Positions 1 through 9,119 of a stretch of 64,000 nucleotides of DNA are shown here, one piece after another. The position numbers were made by a program, and so were the translations under genes. The notes under the pieces are model-generated. The model worked only from the letters and a program-made list of their open reading frames with translations. It was not told the DNA's origin and made no database searches. This DNA is from Sinomonas albida. Its GTDB lineage: Bacteria; Actinomycetota; Actinomycetes; Actinomycetales; Micrococcaceae. The stretch is taken from contig NZ_SWDW01000004.1 in assembly GCF_004919045.1 (NCBI RefSeq), positions 1 to 64,000 on the forward strand, read 5' to 3'. Each line of letters begins with the position of its first letter. The first letter of the stretch is position 1.

Positions 1-1
1 C

Positions 2-97
2 CTCTACGGGTACTGCGGAGACATCCCACCGGCGGAGATGGAGGCCGCCTACTACACTCGACAACCGGACCCGGCAATCGTCGGATCCTCAAACTAG
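2..97 (+). CDS. C-terminal end of an IS3-family transposase (cut by window start)
   Basis: The first 32 codons read as the tail of an IS3-type transposase OrfB, with the family-typical ending LYGYCGDIPPAEMEAAYY, and finish at TAG. The DDE catalytic core lies outside the window. It runs convergently into the small gene on the other strand and overlaps its last codons. It suggests that an IS element borders the restriction operon on its downstream side. The family call rests only on this short tail. Confidence 0.6.
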   Translation, partial: LYGYCGDIPPAEMEAAYYTRQPDPAIVGSSN

Positions 98-331
98 AAA
101 GTCTCCGGACACGCCGGGGCGGTTCACCCATCCCCAGACGGTCACCTTGCTGCCGTTCTCGCTGACGTAGACCCAGCCCTCTGGCTTGGACACGACGTAC
201 GTGTACGCTTCGGTTTTCGTCCATGTCGATCCGACCAGTGTCAGATCGTCTTTCCACCAGAACTTTGCCAAGGCCTCGTGGTCGGACCCGTTGGCGATTC
301 CAAATTCAGCGTCATAGATACGGATGCCCAT
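89..331 (-). CDS. small DUF3892-like hypothetical protein
   Basis: An 80-residue protein that begins MGIRIYDAEFG and is rich in Trp and aromatic residues. The pattern of a short beta-rich chain opening with M-x-I-R-I-Y, a K-W/F-W segment and a late G-W-V-N-R motif resembles DUF3892 proteins, which have no known function. It lies 45 bases downstream of res on the same strand, so it is probably the third gene of the mod-res operon. Its stop codon overlaps the end of the converging transposase tail. No signal peptide or membrane segment is visible. Any role with the restriction enzyme is inferred from position alone. Confidence 0.5.
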   Translation of the reverse strand: MGIRIYDAEFGIANGSDHEALAKFWWKDDLTLVGSTWTKTEAYTYVVSKPEGWVYVSENGSKVTVWGWVNRPGVSGDFLV

Positions 332-376
332 CGATTTCTCCCCTCGTTGAATCTCTGATGGCCTCGGTGTCGGCAG

Positions 377-3313
377 TCACCAGATCTGCTGCTCGCCCTC
401 TTCTTCCTCTGTAGTACGCAGACGGCTCCGATCCAATAGGTCGCTCGCGCGCTCGTTGGCAGCGATAGACCCCTTTACGGCCTGCTCAGCGAGCAGAACG
501 TAAGCCCACCGTCGATGACTGCGCTGGTCCGGCTCCAGCTCATTGATCTGCTCGCACCAGGCGACTGCAGCAGCCTGTTTCCGTTGCACGTTGATGTCGG
601 ACATCGCAAAGTCTGCCTTTGTCTCGACGACGTAGATCATGCTCTCGGTGCGTACCAAGAAGTCAGGGGAGTAGCGCGCGGGCATCCCGTCAGCCTTCAG
701 ATAGGGCCGCTGGACGAAGGTGTGCTTGTACTCGCTGACCTTGCAGACGGCCTCAACCAAGGTGTCCTTGTCGATCCACTCTAGGAATTTGCGCTCGAGG
801 CCTCCGGCGTGGGTCGGGATCGGGAGCTTCGGATAGATGCACTTGGTCATCTCGACGCACGATGATGCCCTGACGCTGAGCGAGGTGACTTCCGACAGTC
901 TGCGATGGTTCACCTCGGCGATGGAGACGGTTTCATTCTGAAGCGCGGCGACGAGTGCCGACGCGAAGTTGCCTGCCAGCTCATTGGTTATTTGGTCCCA
1001 CAGCAGGACGCGCCAGTTCTCGTCCTCAAGCGGGTCGATCTCCATATTGAAGAAGCGATGTCGGACGTACGTGTCGATCCAGCCGAGGAGCTGAGGACGG
1101 TACATCTGGAGCAGCGGGAATGCCGCCAGCTCGCTGTACTTCTTAGAGCTTCTAGTAACCTCTGCGCGGCGTCCACCAAGCGCCTCGGTGATGCGCACGG
1201 TCACCCTGCTGAGGAAGTCGTTGTAACCGGTAGCCGTCATCACGCCACCGTTGACCCGGTAATCCCCGAACTGCGTCTTGGTCTGAGCATCCTCAGAGAC
1301 GAACCGATCCCCGGAGCCGACAACCTTCTTGGCTTCGCTGAAGGGGAAGCGCGAGCGCGGAAGCAAGAAGGGGTCGACCAGGGGAGCCTTGAGCTCTTCC
1401 TCCCGGTCCCGCACCATCATCGGGACGTGGAAGTCGAACTCCTCGTACCCGGCTTTGAGGTTCACGATCTCAAGGTCACCCGTAGCCGATGTCGGTCGAT
1501 CCAGCTGGTCACCGATGGCGCTGGCGAGACCAGCGGCCATTAGGGAGTCGTAGAACTGCGAGAATGCCGGGTGTTCAACGACGAAGAGCACGTCGAAGTA
1601 GTTCTGTGGTTCCAGGCGCTGAGCGATGCGACGCCGGTTCTCGCGCTTCATCTCGTCGATTTGCTCGTCGCCGCGCCACATCAGGCGTAGACCGCGTCCG
1701 ATCGTCTGTTCGAGCAAGATGCCCGATGTGCTGGCCCGTAGAGGAACGATCACGGCGATGTTGTTGACATCGAAGCCTTCCCGCAGCATGAGGACGCTAA
1801 CAATCACCCTGGGAGACTTATGCCGGTCGACGTCGAAGAGCCGTTCGCGAGCGACATCCCACTCCGCAGCCGTCATCTCGCCCTTGCGGTCGGAATCGAC
1901 TACTAGGACATCTTCGGCTGGGAGGCCTTCGGCGTGTAGGAACTCCTCGACGAACCGCGTGACGGCGGTCTCCTCACAGACGATGAGGAGCTTGGGGTGC
2001 TTGTCCGGATCGACCGACGAGAACTCTTGCTCGAGCATCCCCAACTTGGTCAGCCCGGCCCGGATCATGACCCGCTGCCCTGACGAGAGCCCGATGACCT
2101 TGCCTCTGCCGTCGCGATCGGCGTTGAAATCGAGCGGCAGGCTCGCGATCTCCTTGCGCTTGTCGAGTGCCAGATTCTTCACGAGACCTAATGACATGGC
2201 CTGGTTCAGGTCGAAGTCGACGACGATATGGGGGAACCAGCGCCTGCTCTTCTTCGCGCCTGATCCGCTCTCATTGAAGGGCGTCGCTGAGAAGTCGACT
2301 TGGATAAACTTTTGACCCTTGGTCGACGCGATGTCGGAGAGGCTTTTCTGCCACTCAACCTCGTCGACCTGATCGCCCTTCTTGACCGTGTGGATGTGGT
2401 GCGCCTCGTCGTTGAACACCATCAGCGACGGCAGATCCTTGAGCCAAAGGAGTGGCCCACCACGGGTGAACTTGTTATCGAGAGCGCTCAGGCTGTTCCC
2501 GGCCGTCTTGCCAGGTCGGATCGGGAAGAAGCTCTCGACAGCTGCCTTCGCGTCTATGTCGGCCCCAGGCGAATCGGTGTCGGGTACAAAGTCAGGGTCT
2601 TCTACGCCGGCCAGGACGTGCCAGTTTGCGACCGCGATGACGCCGCTGCCGGTCACCTTCGAACCGATCTCGCCCTTGGTCACCACTGATGACTGGACGA
2701 ATCCGAAGACGGCATCTCGGTAGTTGTCAGGCACAAAGATGTCTTGATTGGTGAAGATGTCCGACGTCTCAAAGTCGCGTTCGCCCTCGCGCTCCTTACC
2801 AAGGAACGAGTCAAGAAGCCGGTCGTAGACAATAAGCCCGGGCGCGACGACCAGGAAGTTCGAGGTGAACCGCTCGTCTTCTGGGTACTCACGGTGATTG
2901 AGGTACTGCCAGACCAGCAGAGCGTTGAGCACCCACGTCTTGCCGGTGCCGGTCGCCATCTTGGCTGCGTACTTGGGGTGGTTGTGAGCGCTCCGCGTCA
3001 CCTCACCGAGCACATCGCCATCCAGTAGCGCTTCAGTCGCGATCTCTCGGTAGAGCGATTCGAGGTTGGGCGCTTTGAGGACTTCATGCGCGTAGATGAT
3101 GTGCAGGATCGCCTCGCGCTGGCCATCGTGGAAGTTCGCGGTGCGGAGGCGCACATAGTCGTCTTGGAACCAGAACTTCAGCAGCTCGGCGGTGATGGGC
3201 GTGACCTCATCCATCAGAGCAGTCGGCTGTCCCTTGACGATGTCCGCGACCTGATCCCCGATTACTTTCTGGAGACCCGCGGCAAGTGGAAAGGTGCTCA
3301 ATCCGGATGTCAT
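377..3313 (-). CDS. res: Type III restriction endonuclease subunit Res (helicase-nuclease)
   Basis: A 978-residue DEAD/DEAH-type enzyme of the Type III restriction Res family. Walker A is MATGTGKT at about residues 119-126, DEAH lies at 302-305, and the helicase motif VI region reads EQTIGRGLRL. The C-terminus carries a PD-(D/E)xK nuclease core: PDFLV at about 883-887, then VVETKAD at about 895-901. Known Res proteins partner Mod, translocate or signal along DNA using ATP, and cut when two unmethylated sites lie head to head. The start ATG overlaps the mod stop as ATGA, so translation is probably coupled. All key motifs are present and the length fits the family, so it looks functional. Confidence 0.93.
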   Translation of the reverse strand: MTSGLSTFPLAAGLQKVIGDQVADIVKGQPTALMDEVTPITAELLKFWFQDDYVRLRTANFHDGQREAILHIIYAHEVLKAPNLESLYREIATEALLDGDVLGEVTRSAHNHPKYAAKMATGTGKTWVLNALLVWQYLNHREYPEDERFTSNFLVVAPGLIVYDRLLDSFLGKEREGERDFETSDIFTNQDIFVPDNYRDAVFGFVQSSVVTKGEIGSKVTGSGVIAVANWHVLAGVEDPDFVPDTDSPGADIDAKAAVESFFPIRPGKTAGNSLSALDNKFTRGGPLLWLKDLPSLMVFNDEAHHIHTVKKGDQVDEVEWQKSLSDIASTKGQKFIQVDFSATPFNESGSGAKKSRRWFPHIVVDFDLNQAMSLGLVKNLALDKRKEIASLPLDFNADRDGRGKVIGLSSGQRVMIRAGLTKLGMLEQEFSSVDPDKHPKLLIVCEETAVTRFVEEFLHAEGLPAEDVLVVDSDRKGEMTAAEWDVARERLFDVDRHKSPRVIVSVLMLREGFDVNNIAVIVPLRASTSGILLEQTIGRGLRLMWRGDEQIDEMKRENRRRIAQRLEPQNYFDVLFVVEHPAFSQFYDSLMAAGLASAIGDQLDRPTSATGDLEIVNLKAGYEEFDFHVPMMVRDREEELKAPLVDPFLLPRSRFPFSEAKKVVGSGDRFVSEDAQTKTQFGDYRVNGGVMTATGYNDFLSRVTVRITEALGGRRAEVTRSSKKYSELAAFPLLQMYRPQLLGWIDTYVRHRFFNMEIDPLEDENWRVLLWDQITNELAGNFASALVAALQNETVSIAEVNHRRLSEVTSLSVRASSCVEMTKCIYPKLPIPTHAGGLERKFLEWIDKDTLVEAVCKVSEYKHTFVQRPYLKADGMPARYSPDFLVRTESMIYVVETKADFAMSDINVQRKQAAAVAWCEQINELEPDQRSHRRWAYVLLAEQAVKGSIAANERASDLLDRSRLRTTEEEEGEQQIW

Positions 3314-5367
3314 GAGTTCACCTCCACGCTCTCGATGATGACCTCCGACTCGAAGCCGAACACATCGACGGCGCGAACACAGACGCGCCGAGCTGCCGGC
3401 TTTATTGGCACTGTCACCTCAGCCTTGGTGATGACCCGCAGCTCGTCACCATCATTGTCAGTGTTGCCCCGGTAATCTTGCCAGACAGACCGGAAGACCT
3501 GACCGTCATAGTCGGGGTCGATGGCCCAGTATTCGAGGAGCGCGAGCGGCTCTCGATTCATGACATCGAGGAGGAGCTCGCGGTTCTTCTCGTCCAAGTT
3601 AATCGAATCAGGCGACAAGAGCACATAGTTGTTGAGGTTCACGGTAAGTGTTTCATCAGCGCCCGAGGGAATCCGACTGACGACGCTGGCACTAAGGTAC
3701 TGAAGCGTTGAGAATCGAACGTCGTCGGCCAGTTTGTCGACCGAACTGTTCTTGCTGATTCGGTCGAGCAAATCGGGTGGGATCACGCGGACCTCAAGGT
3801 GGTCGTCGTTCAGCGCATCGATGTCATGTCCGATCGAGTCGGCAAAGTTCCAGCCGAGTACGTACACCTTGTCGAAGCCGCCCATGACGGATAGCCGGGC
3901 TTGTTGCGCTCGACGAAGCGTCGACCCGGTAACGAGCGCGTTAGGGCTTGTGGCGATGACGAGCGCCTTCTCATCAGGAATGCGGCCGAGTGCTCCGCCT
4001 TGGCTGATCTCTGGAGGCAGCGGCACCGCACCGAAGAGTCGCAGGACCACCTGAGCAAGCTGGCCAACCCTGAACTTTCGCCCGAGCACCGACTTGGCCT
4101 GCTCAACCTGGTAGTCACCGATCGCTTCGTAGACGAAGGGCTGAGCATCTTGGTCGATGAGTCGCTTGCGAGTGACCATGATCGACGGCTTTCCAAGATC
4201 AGTAGCCACCCATCGCCGGCCAAGCTTCTCCGCGACGGCGGCGGTTGTACCCGAGCCGACGAAGAAGTCTGCAACCAAGCCCCCTTCGGGCGCGCATGAC
4301 TCTATTATTCTTGCGAGCAGCCGCTCAGGCTTCTGAGTCGCATAGTCTAACCGTTCGTTTGCCTGAGATTGAACCGGCGATACATCATCCCACAAGTTCT
4401 GAACGGGATAGCCTTTCCAATCATCGAGATACGTCTTGCGACGAATCCTGCCGCCTTCTTTTTTGGGAAAGATCAACCGCCCCTCGGCGTCCATCTGTGC
4501 CATTACGGCTTCGCTGACGGCCCAACCATTCTTGGGCGGCTGGTGACCTTTGTATACGTACTTCAAATTTGGTCGATCGGCCGGATTGCCAAGGTTGTCA
4601 CTAAGATAGCGGCGACCATCGGGCTCTACTAGATTGAATTTCGCCTCGATCTCCTCTCGGGAGACATCGCGACGATATTGAGGGGTGAAACGGAATCCGT
4701 CGGTTTTGGAGTACCAAAAAATCGAATCGGTCTGGACGCCAAAGGCGTTGTTCGAGCTAGCGGCTCCCGTGCGCCGCTTCCAGACGATCTCGTTCCTGAA
4801 TTGGTCACGGCCAAATGTCTCGTCGAGCAGAAGTTTGACGTAGTGACCAACGTGATAGTCGATGTGGACGAAGATCGAGCCACTCTCCGCCATTAGCTCT
4901 CTCATAAGCACCAGGCGCGGCACCATCATCGCTAGATAGGAAGCGGTACCGTCCGACCAAGTATCAGAGTAGGCAAACTGCTCCAGTACAGTCGGCTTCT
5001 GGTCAATCGTTGTGCCTGGCAGCGTGATCTTTGTCCGGTAATCCGCCTTGGAGTCAAAGGGCGGGTCGATATAGATCAGGTCGACCTGATTGCGCATCGA
5101 CGGACGCTCATCATCGCCAGCGAGAAGTGCTGCCATCGCGAGCAGGTTGTCGCCATATATCAGTTGGTTTGGCTGATCACCGTCCGCTTCGTCACGACGC
5201 AGGTGCCGGAAGAGGTCCTCTTCAGTGACGCTTTTGCTGGGTATCACCAGCTCACGAGTCTGAAGGGTGACACGATTGCGGCCCTCAAGCTGCTCGAGGT
5301 ACTGGGAGGCACGGCGCTTCCCCTCAGCCACGATGCCAGGCAGCATCTCCAGTAGTGACTTGCTCAA
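3310..5367 (-). CDS. mod: Type III restriction-modification methyltransferase subunit Mod
   Basis: A 685-residue adenine-N6 DNA methyltransferase of beta-type motif order. The catalytic motif DPPF is at residues 101-104. The AdoMet-binding motif FVGSGTT lies at about 369-375, preceded by YATQKPERLL, typical of Type III Mod and related enzymes. The central and C-terminal variable parts would carry target recognition. Mod methylates one strand of an asymmetric site and forms a complex with Res. The start is a TTG preceded by a strong GGGGAGGA ribosome-binding site 4-5 bases upstream, so the rare start codon looks genuine. It is first in an operon with res and the DUF3892-like gene. No simple repeat that would suggest phase variation was seen. 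Confidence 0.93.
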   Translation of the reverse strand: MSKSLLEMLPGIVAEGKRRASQYLEQLEGRNRVTLQTRELVIPSKSVTEEDLFRHLRRDEADGDQPNQLIYGDNLLAMAALLAGDDERPSMRNQVDLIYIDPPFDSKADYRTKITLPGTTIDQKPTVLEQFAYSDTWSDGTASYLAMMVPRLVLMRELMAESGSIFVHIDYHVGHYVKLLLDETFGRDQFRNEIVWKRRTGAASSNNAFGVQTDSIFWYSKTDGFRFTPQYRRDVSREEIEAKFNLVEPDGRRYLSDNLGNPADRPNLKYVYKGHQPPKNGWAVSEAVMAQMDAEGRLIFPKKEGGRIRRKTYLDDWKGYPVQNLWDDVSPVQSQANERLDYATQKPERLLARIIESCAPEGGLVADFFVGSGTTAAVAEKLGRRWVATDLGKPSIMVTRKRLIDQDAQPFVYEAIGDYQVEQAKSVLGRKFRVGQLAQVVLRLFGAVPLPPEISQGGALGRIPDEKALVIATSPNALVTGSTLRRAQQARLSVMGGFDKVYVLGWNFADSIGHDIDALNDDHLEVRVIPPDLLDRISKNSSVDKLADDVRFSTLQYLSASVVSRIPSGADETLTVNLNNYVLLSPDSINLDEKNRELLLDVMNREPLALLEYWAIDPDYDGQVFRSVWQDYRGNTDNDGDELRVITKAEVTVPIKPAARRVCVRAVDVFGFESEVIIESVEVNS

Positions 5368-5472
5368 CGGTCCTCCCCATCAGCGTCTGATTGCTCGATT
5401 CAAGACTCTACCTGCGGCGCCGACAATCCAGCCGAACGACCGCCACGCGGTGCCTGTAGCTGACAGGCAAAA

Positions 5473-5508
5473 GGAGAGGGCCGCGCCCCCTACTGCACGG
5501 CCCTCTCC
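5473..5508 (-). terminator. intrinsic terminator, minus strand
   Basis: A perfect 11-bp stem (GGAGAGGGCCG with CGGCCCTCTCC, 14-base loop) is followed on the minus strand by TTTT. It lies just past the stop of the decayed transglycosylase gene and upstream of mod, so it should isolate the mod operon from read-through. Confidence 0.75.
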
Positions 5509-5523
5509 GTCTTTGGGAGAGCG

Positions 5524-6504
5524 CTACTTGGCGCCATCGCCCGCGAGGCGGTCAGCTACAGCTTGCGGCATGGATGCGCACGCGTCAGGGCTGTTCTGCG
5601 TGTCAGCGTGCGCCGAGGCGGTGTCCGTGATGCCGATGGTGGCCACGGCCGTGTGCCAGTCGCCATGGTTGTCGAGCTGCCTTGGAAGCCATACGTGGGG
5701 CCGCGCCGTTGATCAGGTCGACCGCGTACTTGTCTGCACCTGGCCCGAGATCGAGTCCACCTCCAGATGCCCGCTTCACCTTATCCGGGTCGGGCAGGAC
5801 ACCCATGAGCTGATCGGCCTGGTACTGCGTCATGGCATACGGCGGCGTGTCGGAGCAGTACCAGCTCGCTGCTTAGATCCCGAAGAGTTTTGGCCCCAAC
5901 TGCGCGTAGTTGAGGTACAGCTCCATCATCCGTTTCTTCGGCACCAAGAAGTCGACTTCTTGCGATAGGCCGGCTTCGATACCGTTCCGCACCCAGTCTC
6001 GGTTTGGCCAGAGGAAGATGTTCTTGACGAGTTGCTGAGGGATCGTCGAGCCAGAGGGATCAGGCCGGCCTGCACTGTACGCCTGAGCCCGCGCCCAGAA
6101 CGCATCCCAGTCGAAGGCACCGACACGCGTGCCGAGCCGATCGTCCTCATGCACGAGCGCTGCTGCCACGACGAACCGGCTGATGTGATCCATGCCCACC
6201 CACTGGTAGACGATCGGTTCGCGCGCTTGGAACATGTACGACGTGCGCTCGACGTGAAGTCAGTTGAGGGAGCTCGTGGCAAAGAGGCTGAGCGGGACCA
6301 GGGCGGCGACGAGCCGAAACAGGACGCGAAAGACGCGGCGCGCGCGGTGGTGCTTGATCTTTGAAATTTCCCTCAGGAACGTAGTTGAGATAGTGATCGT
6401 ACGGAGCTGTCCAGTAGCGTTGACCACGCTCTGCCAGATACCCCATGTTGGCGGAAACTAGCTAGCACGTCGCTCGGATCGAGACCCAACTGGCCAACAG
6501 GCAT
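5524..6504 (-). pseudogene. decayed monofunctional peptidoglycan transglycosylase (MtgA-like)
   Basis: Pieces of one glycosyltransferase-51 protein can be read through several lesions. The central part (5873-6235) has HEDDRLGTRVGAFDWDAFWA, STIPQQLVKNIFLW and LYLNYAQLGPKLFGI, the usual order in monofunctional transglycosylases that polymerise lipid II. At 5873-5875 an in-frame TAA interrupts it. The same frame then continues with AASWYCSDTPPYAMTQYQAD and LMGVLPDPDK. Near 5690 the frame shifts and continues to a stop at 5524. Upstream (6240-6446) another frame gives YWTAPYDHYLNYVPEGNFKD, then, after a shift, a hydrophobic segment like the membrane anchor. At least three lesions make an active enzyme unlikely. 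The upstream limit is uncertain. Confidence 0.7.
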
Positions 6505-6604
6505 CAATTGCGCGGCTTACTCTTGCGCGAAGATTTCGTTGGCGGTCCTATCGACCACGGTCCAGCACACCGCTTCGACCAAGTTCATCCGGTCTTCTGA
6601 CCTA

Positions 6605-6907
6605 TCAGTGGAGCTTACGAATGCCCTCTTCGATGAGTGCATAGTTCGTGCCCTCGTTCAGCCGGTTTTGCGCCGCTCGAGCGCACGCTGGTGGGAGGCC
6701 TGAACCGTCCATCTTGGCTGCGGCTGCCAACATACTGGCCAGCTACTCAGGCACACCCAGTGTCATCATTTCCAGCTGCATCGAGGTCGCCGAACGACCG
6801 AAAAGACCCATGACGCCCCGCCTTTGGGGGACTCGCTCGGACATGGCAACTACCAGCAGCCCATAGCCTAGTTCCCCCATCGAGTTGTACACGTCGATTG
6901 TCGGCAT
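6605..6907 (-). pseudogene. unknown short gene with an in-frame TAG
   Basis: An ATG at 6907 opens a frame beginning MPTIDVYNSMGELGYGLLVV that runs 54 codons to a TAG at 6743-6745. It then continues in the same frame for 45 more sense codons, containing AAQNRLNEGTNYALIEEGIR, to TGA at 6605. Both parts have protein-like composition, so I read it as one 99-codon gene with one nonsense mutation. No family was recognised. It sits upstream of the decayed transglycosylase on the same strand. Two separate tiny genes would be the alternative reading. Confidence 0.4.
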
Positions 6908-6993
6908 GCCGCGATAGTCTCCAAGTGGCCGGCTCGAGGCGAGTCAAGGCCAGACGGCTGACGGAGATGTCAGCATGAAATGGGGAGAAGCAC

Positions 6994-7587
6994 ATGGACG
7001 AAGACCGTCCCGTCGCGCCGAAACGACGTCGCTGGGTTTGGATCATTGGAGTCTCAGCCGTCGTCGTGGCGGTGATCGCGACCTGCACAATTTGGGCGTC
7101 GATCGCCATCGCTCAGTCTCAAGCGCAGTCCGCAGCCGACAGTGTGAGTGCCAGTGCGAGTGCATCAGCGTCCGCCGCGGCCAGTCGATCAAAGGCTGCC
7201 AGCGATGCCTTCTGGGCGCAGGTCGCCCAGGATAACCGGCGGATCTACGCATCCGAGAGCGCGTTCGCCAAAGCATTCAACGACTCACAGGCGCAAGACC
7301 AGATGACGGCGCAAGGATTCGTGCCGATCGCATCAGGTATCTACCGCAAGGACGGGAACTTCCACTGCACCGGCAGCTTGCCATGCACGATGTTCTACCT
7401 CACTGTGACGAAGGCATGTCCGGGCGGCGTGTATGTTGAAGCGTCCGCGATCCAGAACGGCGTCTCGGTCGGCCGAGCTGACGACTTGACCGCTGCCCTG
7501 AAACCCGGTGATGAGGCCGTGATCACGCTGACGGATACGTCGGGGATGGCCAACCAGTTCAAGATCACGTCGGCTACGTGCGAGTGA
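6994..7587 (+). CDS. membrane-anchored hypothetical protein with Ala/Ser linker
   Basis: A 197-residue protein with a short charged N-terminus (PKRRRW), one membrane segment at about residues 15-40, an Ala/Ser-rich linker at about 45-72, and an exported domain with three cysteines (FHCTGSLPC, TKACPGG and a C-terminal ATCE). The layout is a signal-anchor followed by a flexible linker and a small extracytoplasmic domain, probably stabilised by disulphides. A GGGGAG ribosome-binding site lies 7-8 bases before ATG. Some residues resemble the C-terminus of DUF4352-like exported proteins, but no family is assigned. It stands alone, convergent with the next gene. Confidence 0.6.
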   Translation: MDEDRPVAPKRRRWVWIIGVSAVVVAVIATCTIWASIAIAQSQAQSAADSVSASASASASAAASRSKAASDAFWAQVAQDNRRIYASESAFAKAFNDSQAQDQMTAQGFVPIASGIYRKDGNFHCTGSLPCTMFYLTVTKACPGGVYVEASAIQNGVSVGRADDLTAALKPGDEAVITLTDTSGMANQFKITSATCE

Positions 7588-7633
7588 TGATGATCAGTCG
7601 GAGACTGGCTGTACAACTCGCACCACCATCGCG

Positions 7634-8413
7634 CTATACGGGCTCCTTTGCTTGGAGTGAAGCCACAAAGGCGTCGCGCGCTTCAGCAACTTGGCGATCT
7701 GCAAGCTCAAGGATCTCGGTGAGATCCTCACCTTTGAGATAGATCAAACGCATGGCGGTTACACGGAAAGACAGGTACGCGATCCATAGCGGCTCCAACC
7801 AGTCCTTCGCGTCGACTAAGTCTCCGTAGACGGCTTTCGTACCGAGATTGGTTCGATAAGACCTGGTGCCAAGTTCCGCCGCGTGGGTGTACTGAGACGC
7901 CATGACATAGAACCGTGGGAGTCCTTCGCCTTCCGCAGCAAGAATTTCCTGTATCGTGTCAACTCTTTTCGGGACGGATACACCATCGGGGAGCTCTGCG
8001 GTGACCGCATTTGCAAAATCCTCGATTGCTTTGGCCTGAGCGACGATATGCGGAAAGCCCTCGGTCTCTTTCCGCTTGATCCGAGCCCCCTCATGCAGGA
8101 GCGCGATCCATCGCGCCTCGCGCTCCCACTCGTCCTCAGGTTGAAGTAGCCATAGGCAACGAGCAGCTGTTTCGACAGCAGCACGCGCAGTGACCCAGGC
8201 TGTCGGAGCCAGCACCATATCGGTCTTCGCGAGCGTGAGGGTTGACTGGGAATGGCGGAGTGCAAGATTGCTCAGCGTCCAGCCATGACGGGGCGCTTCG
8301 AACTTGGTGGTGAGATCCCAAGTGCCGCGCTCGGAGAGGAACTGCTTCAAGGCAAAATCGATCCGAGTAGCCAATCGTCGAAGCTCACGGGTCGGTTCGC
8401 GCACAGCAGTCAT
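7634..8413 (-). CDS. hypothetical protein, possibly DUF5677-like
   Basis: A 259-residue soluble, mainly helical protein starting MTAVREPTRELRRLATRIDF. It contains AWVTARAAVETAARCLWLLQ, a segment reminiscent of DUF5677/HEPN-like proteins in which a helical R-x-x-x-E-x-x-x-x-x-x-W region is common. The open frame extends upstream to 8872, but that extension is very rich in Arg, Pro and Ser and looks non-coding, so I start at the ATG at 8413; an ATG at 8422 is also possible. No membrane segment is visible. Function is unknown and the family link is weak. Confidence 0.55.
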   Translation of the reverse strand: MTAVREPTRELRRLATRIDFALKQFLSERGTWDLTTKFEAPRHGWTLSNLALRHSQSTLTLAKTDMVLAPTAWVTARAAVETAARCLWLLQPEDEWEREARWIALLHEGARIKRKETEGFPHIVAQAKAIEDFANAVTAELPDGVSVPKRVDTIQEILAAEGEGLPRFYVMASQYTHAAELGTRSYRTNLGTKAVYGDLVDAKDWLEPLWIAYLSFRVTAMRLIYLKGEDLTEILELADRQVAEARDAFVASLQAKEPV

Positions 8414-8654
8414 GCAAGCCATCTTCGCAGAAGGCCGCACGCCGGGCCTCTTTTGTCTTCTGCCGACCGCTGGGCGTTGATGGCGAGGCGGCCCAGGGGC
8501 CAGAAGCTGACCAGGAGATGGCGGACAAGGCGATGGCGTCGCCTGGCTATGCTGGCCGGCGCCTCTCTGAGGCGTGGGACCAACGATTTCCCCGAGCGTG
8601 CAGCAGATCTCGTCGTAACCGTTCGCGCAGATCAGCTGCGGGCCTTTCTTATGT

Positions 8655-9059
8655 CTAGGCCTTGCGTAGGTGGTGCTTTGCGGCCGCGCCGCCGGCAGCA
8701 AGTACGCGTCGGTCCTCCTCGCTGAACGTCTCGATCGACTCTCGCGGGTATCTCGGCAGCAAGAAGTCGAGTGCGCGACACTGATCATCGTAGGTCTTGG
8801 CCTTTGCTTCCTCGAGAATCTCGCGCGCTGGATCGGGGGTTTCTTTGGATTTGAGCAGGATCTCGATTGCATTCGGCACGATGGTGCTGGTCTCGGTCAT
8901 GAACCGACCGTACGACATGGGTCCGACTAAAAGTCCACTTCTTGCGCCAGGCAGGTCGACTCCAGCCACGTTGACGACGTGCATTGTGTAGCCTTCCCCG
9001 TCCTAGACCGTCACGAAGAACACCGCATATTCGTTCTCGTCGTCCACCCGAATGGTCAT
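8655..9059 (-). pseudogene. unknown gene with an early in-frame TAG
   Basis: A frame from the ATG at 9059 (MTIRVDDENEYAVFFVTV) meets a TAG at 9003-9005 as codon 19. It then continues without a shift through MHVVNVAGVDLPGARSGLLV to a stop at 8655, 135 codons in all. The region after the TAG could restart at the ATG at 8984, giving 109 residues. That product has a C-terminal EEAKAKTYDDQCRALDFLLP segment and no recognised family. The reading frame on both sides of the TAG looks coding, so a nonsense mutation is the simplest reading, with internal restart as the alternative. Confidence 0.45.
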
Positions 9060-9119
9060 AGAGCACCCGCTTGAGGTCGGTCGATCGGAGCCCCGACGCG
9101 CGGCTTCAACCGCTCGCCG

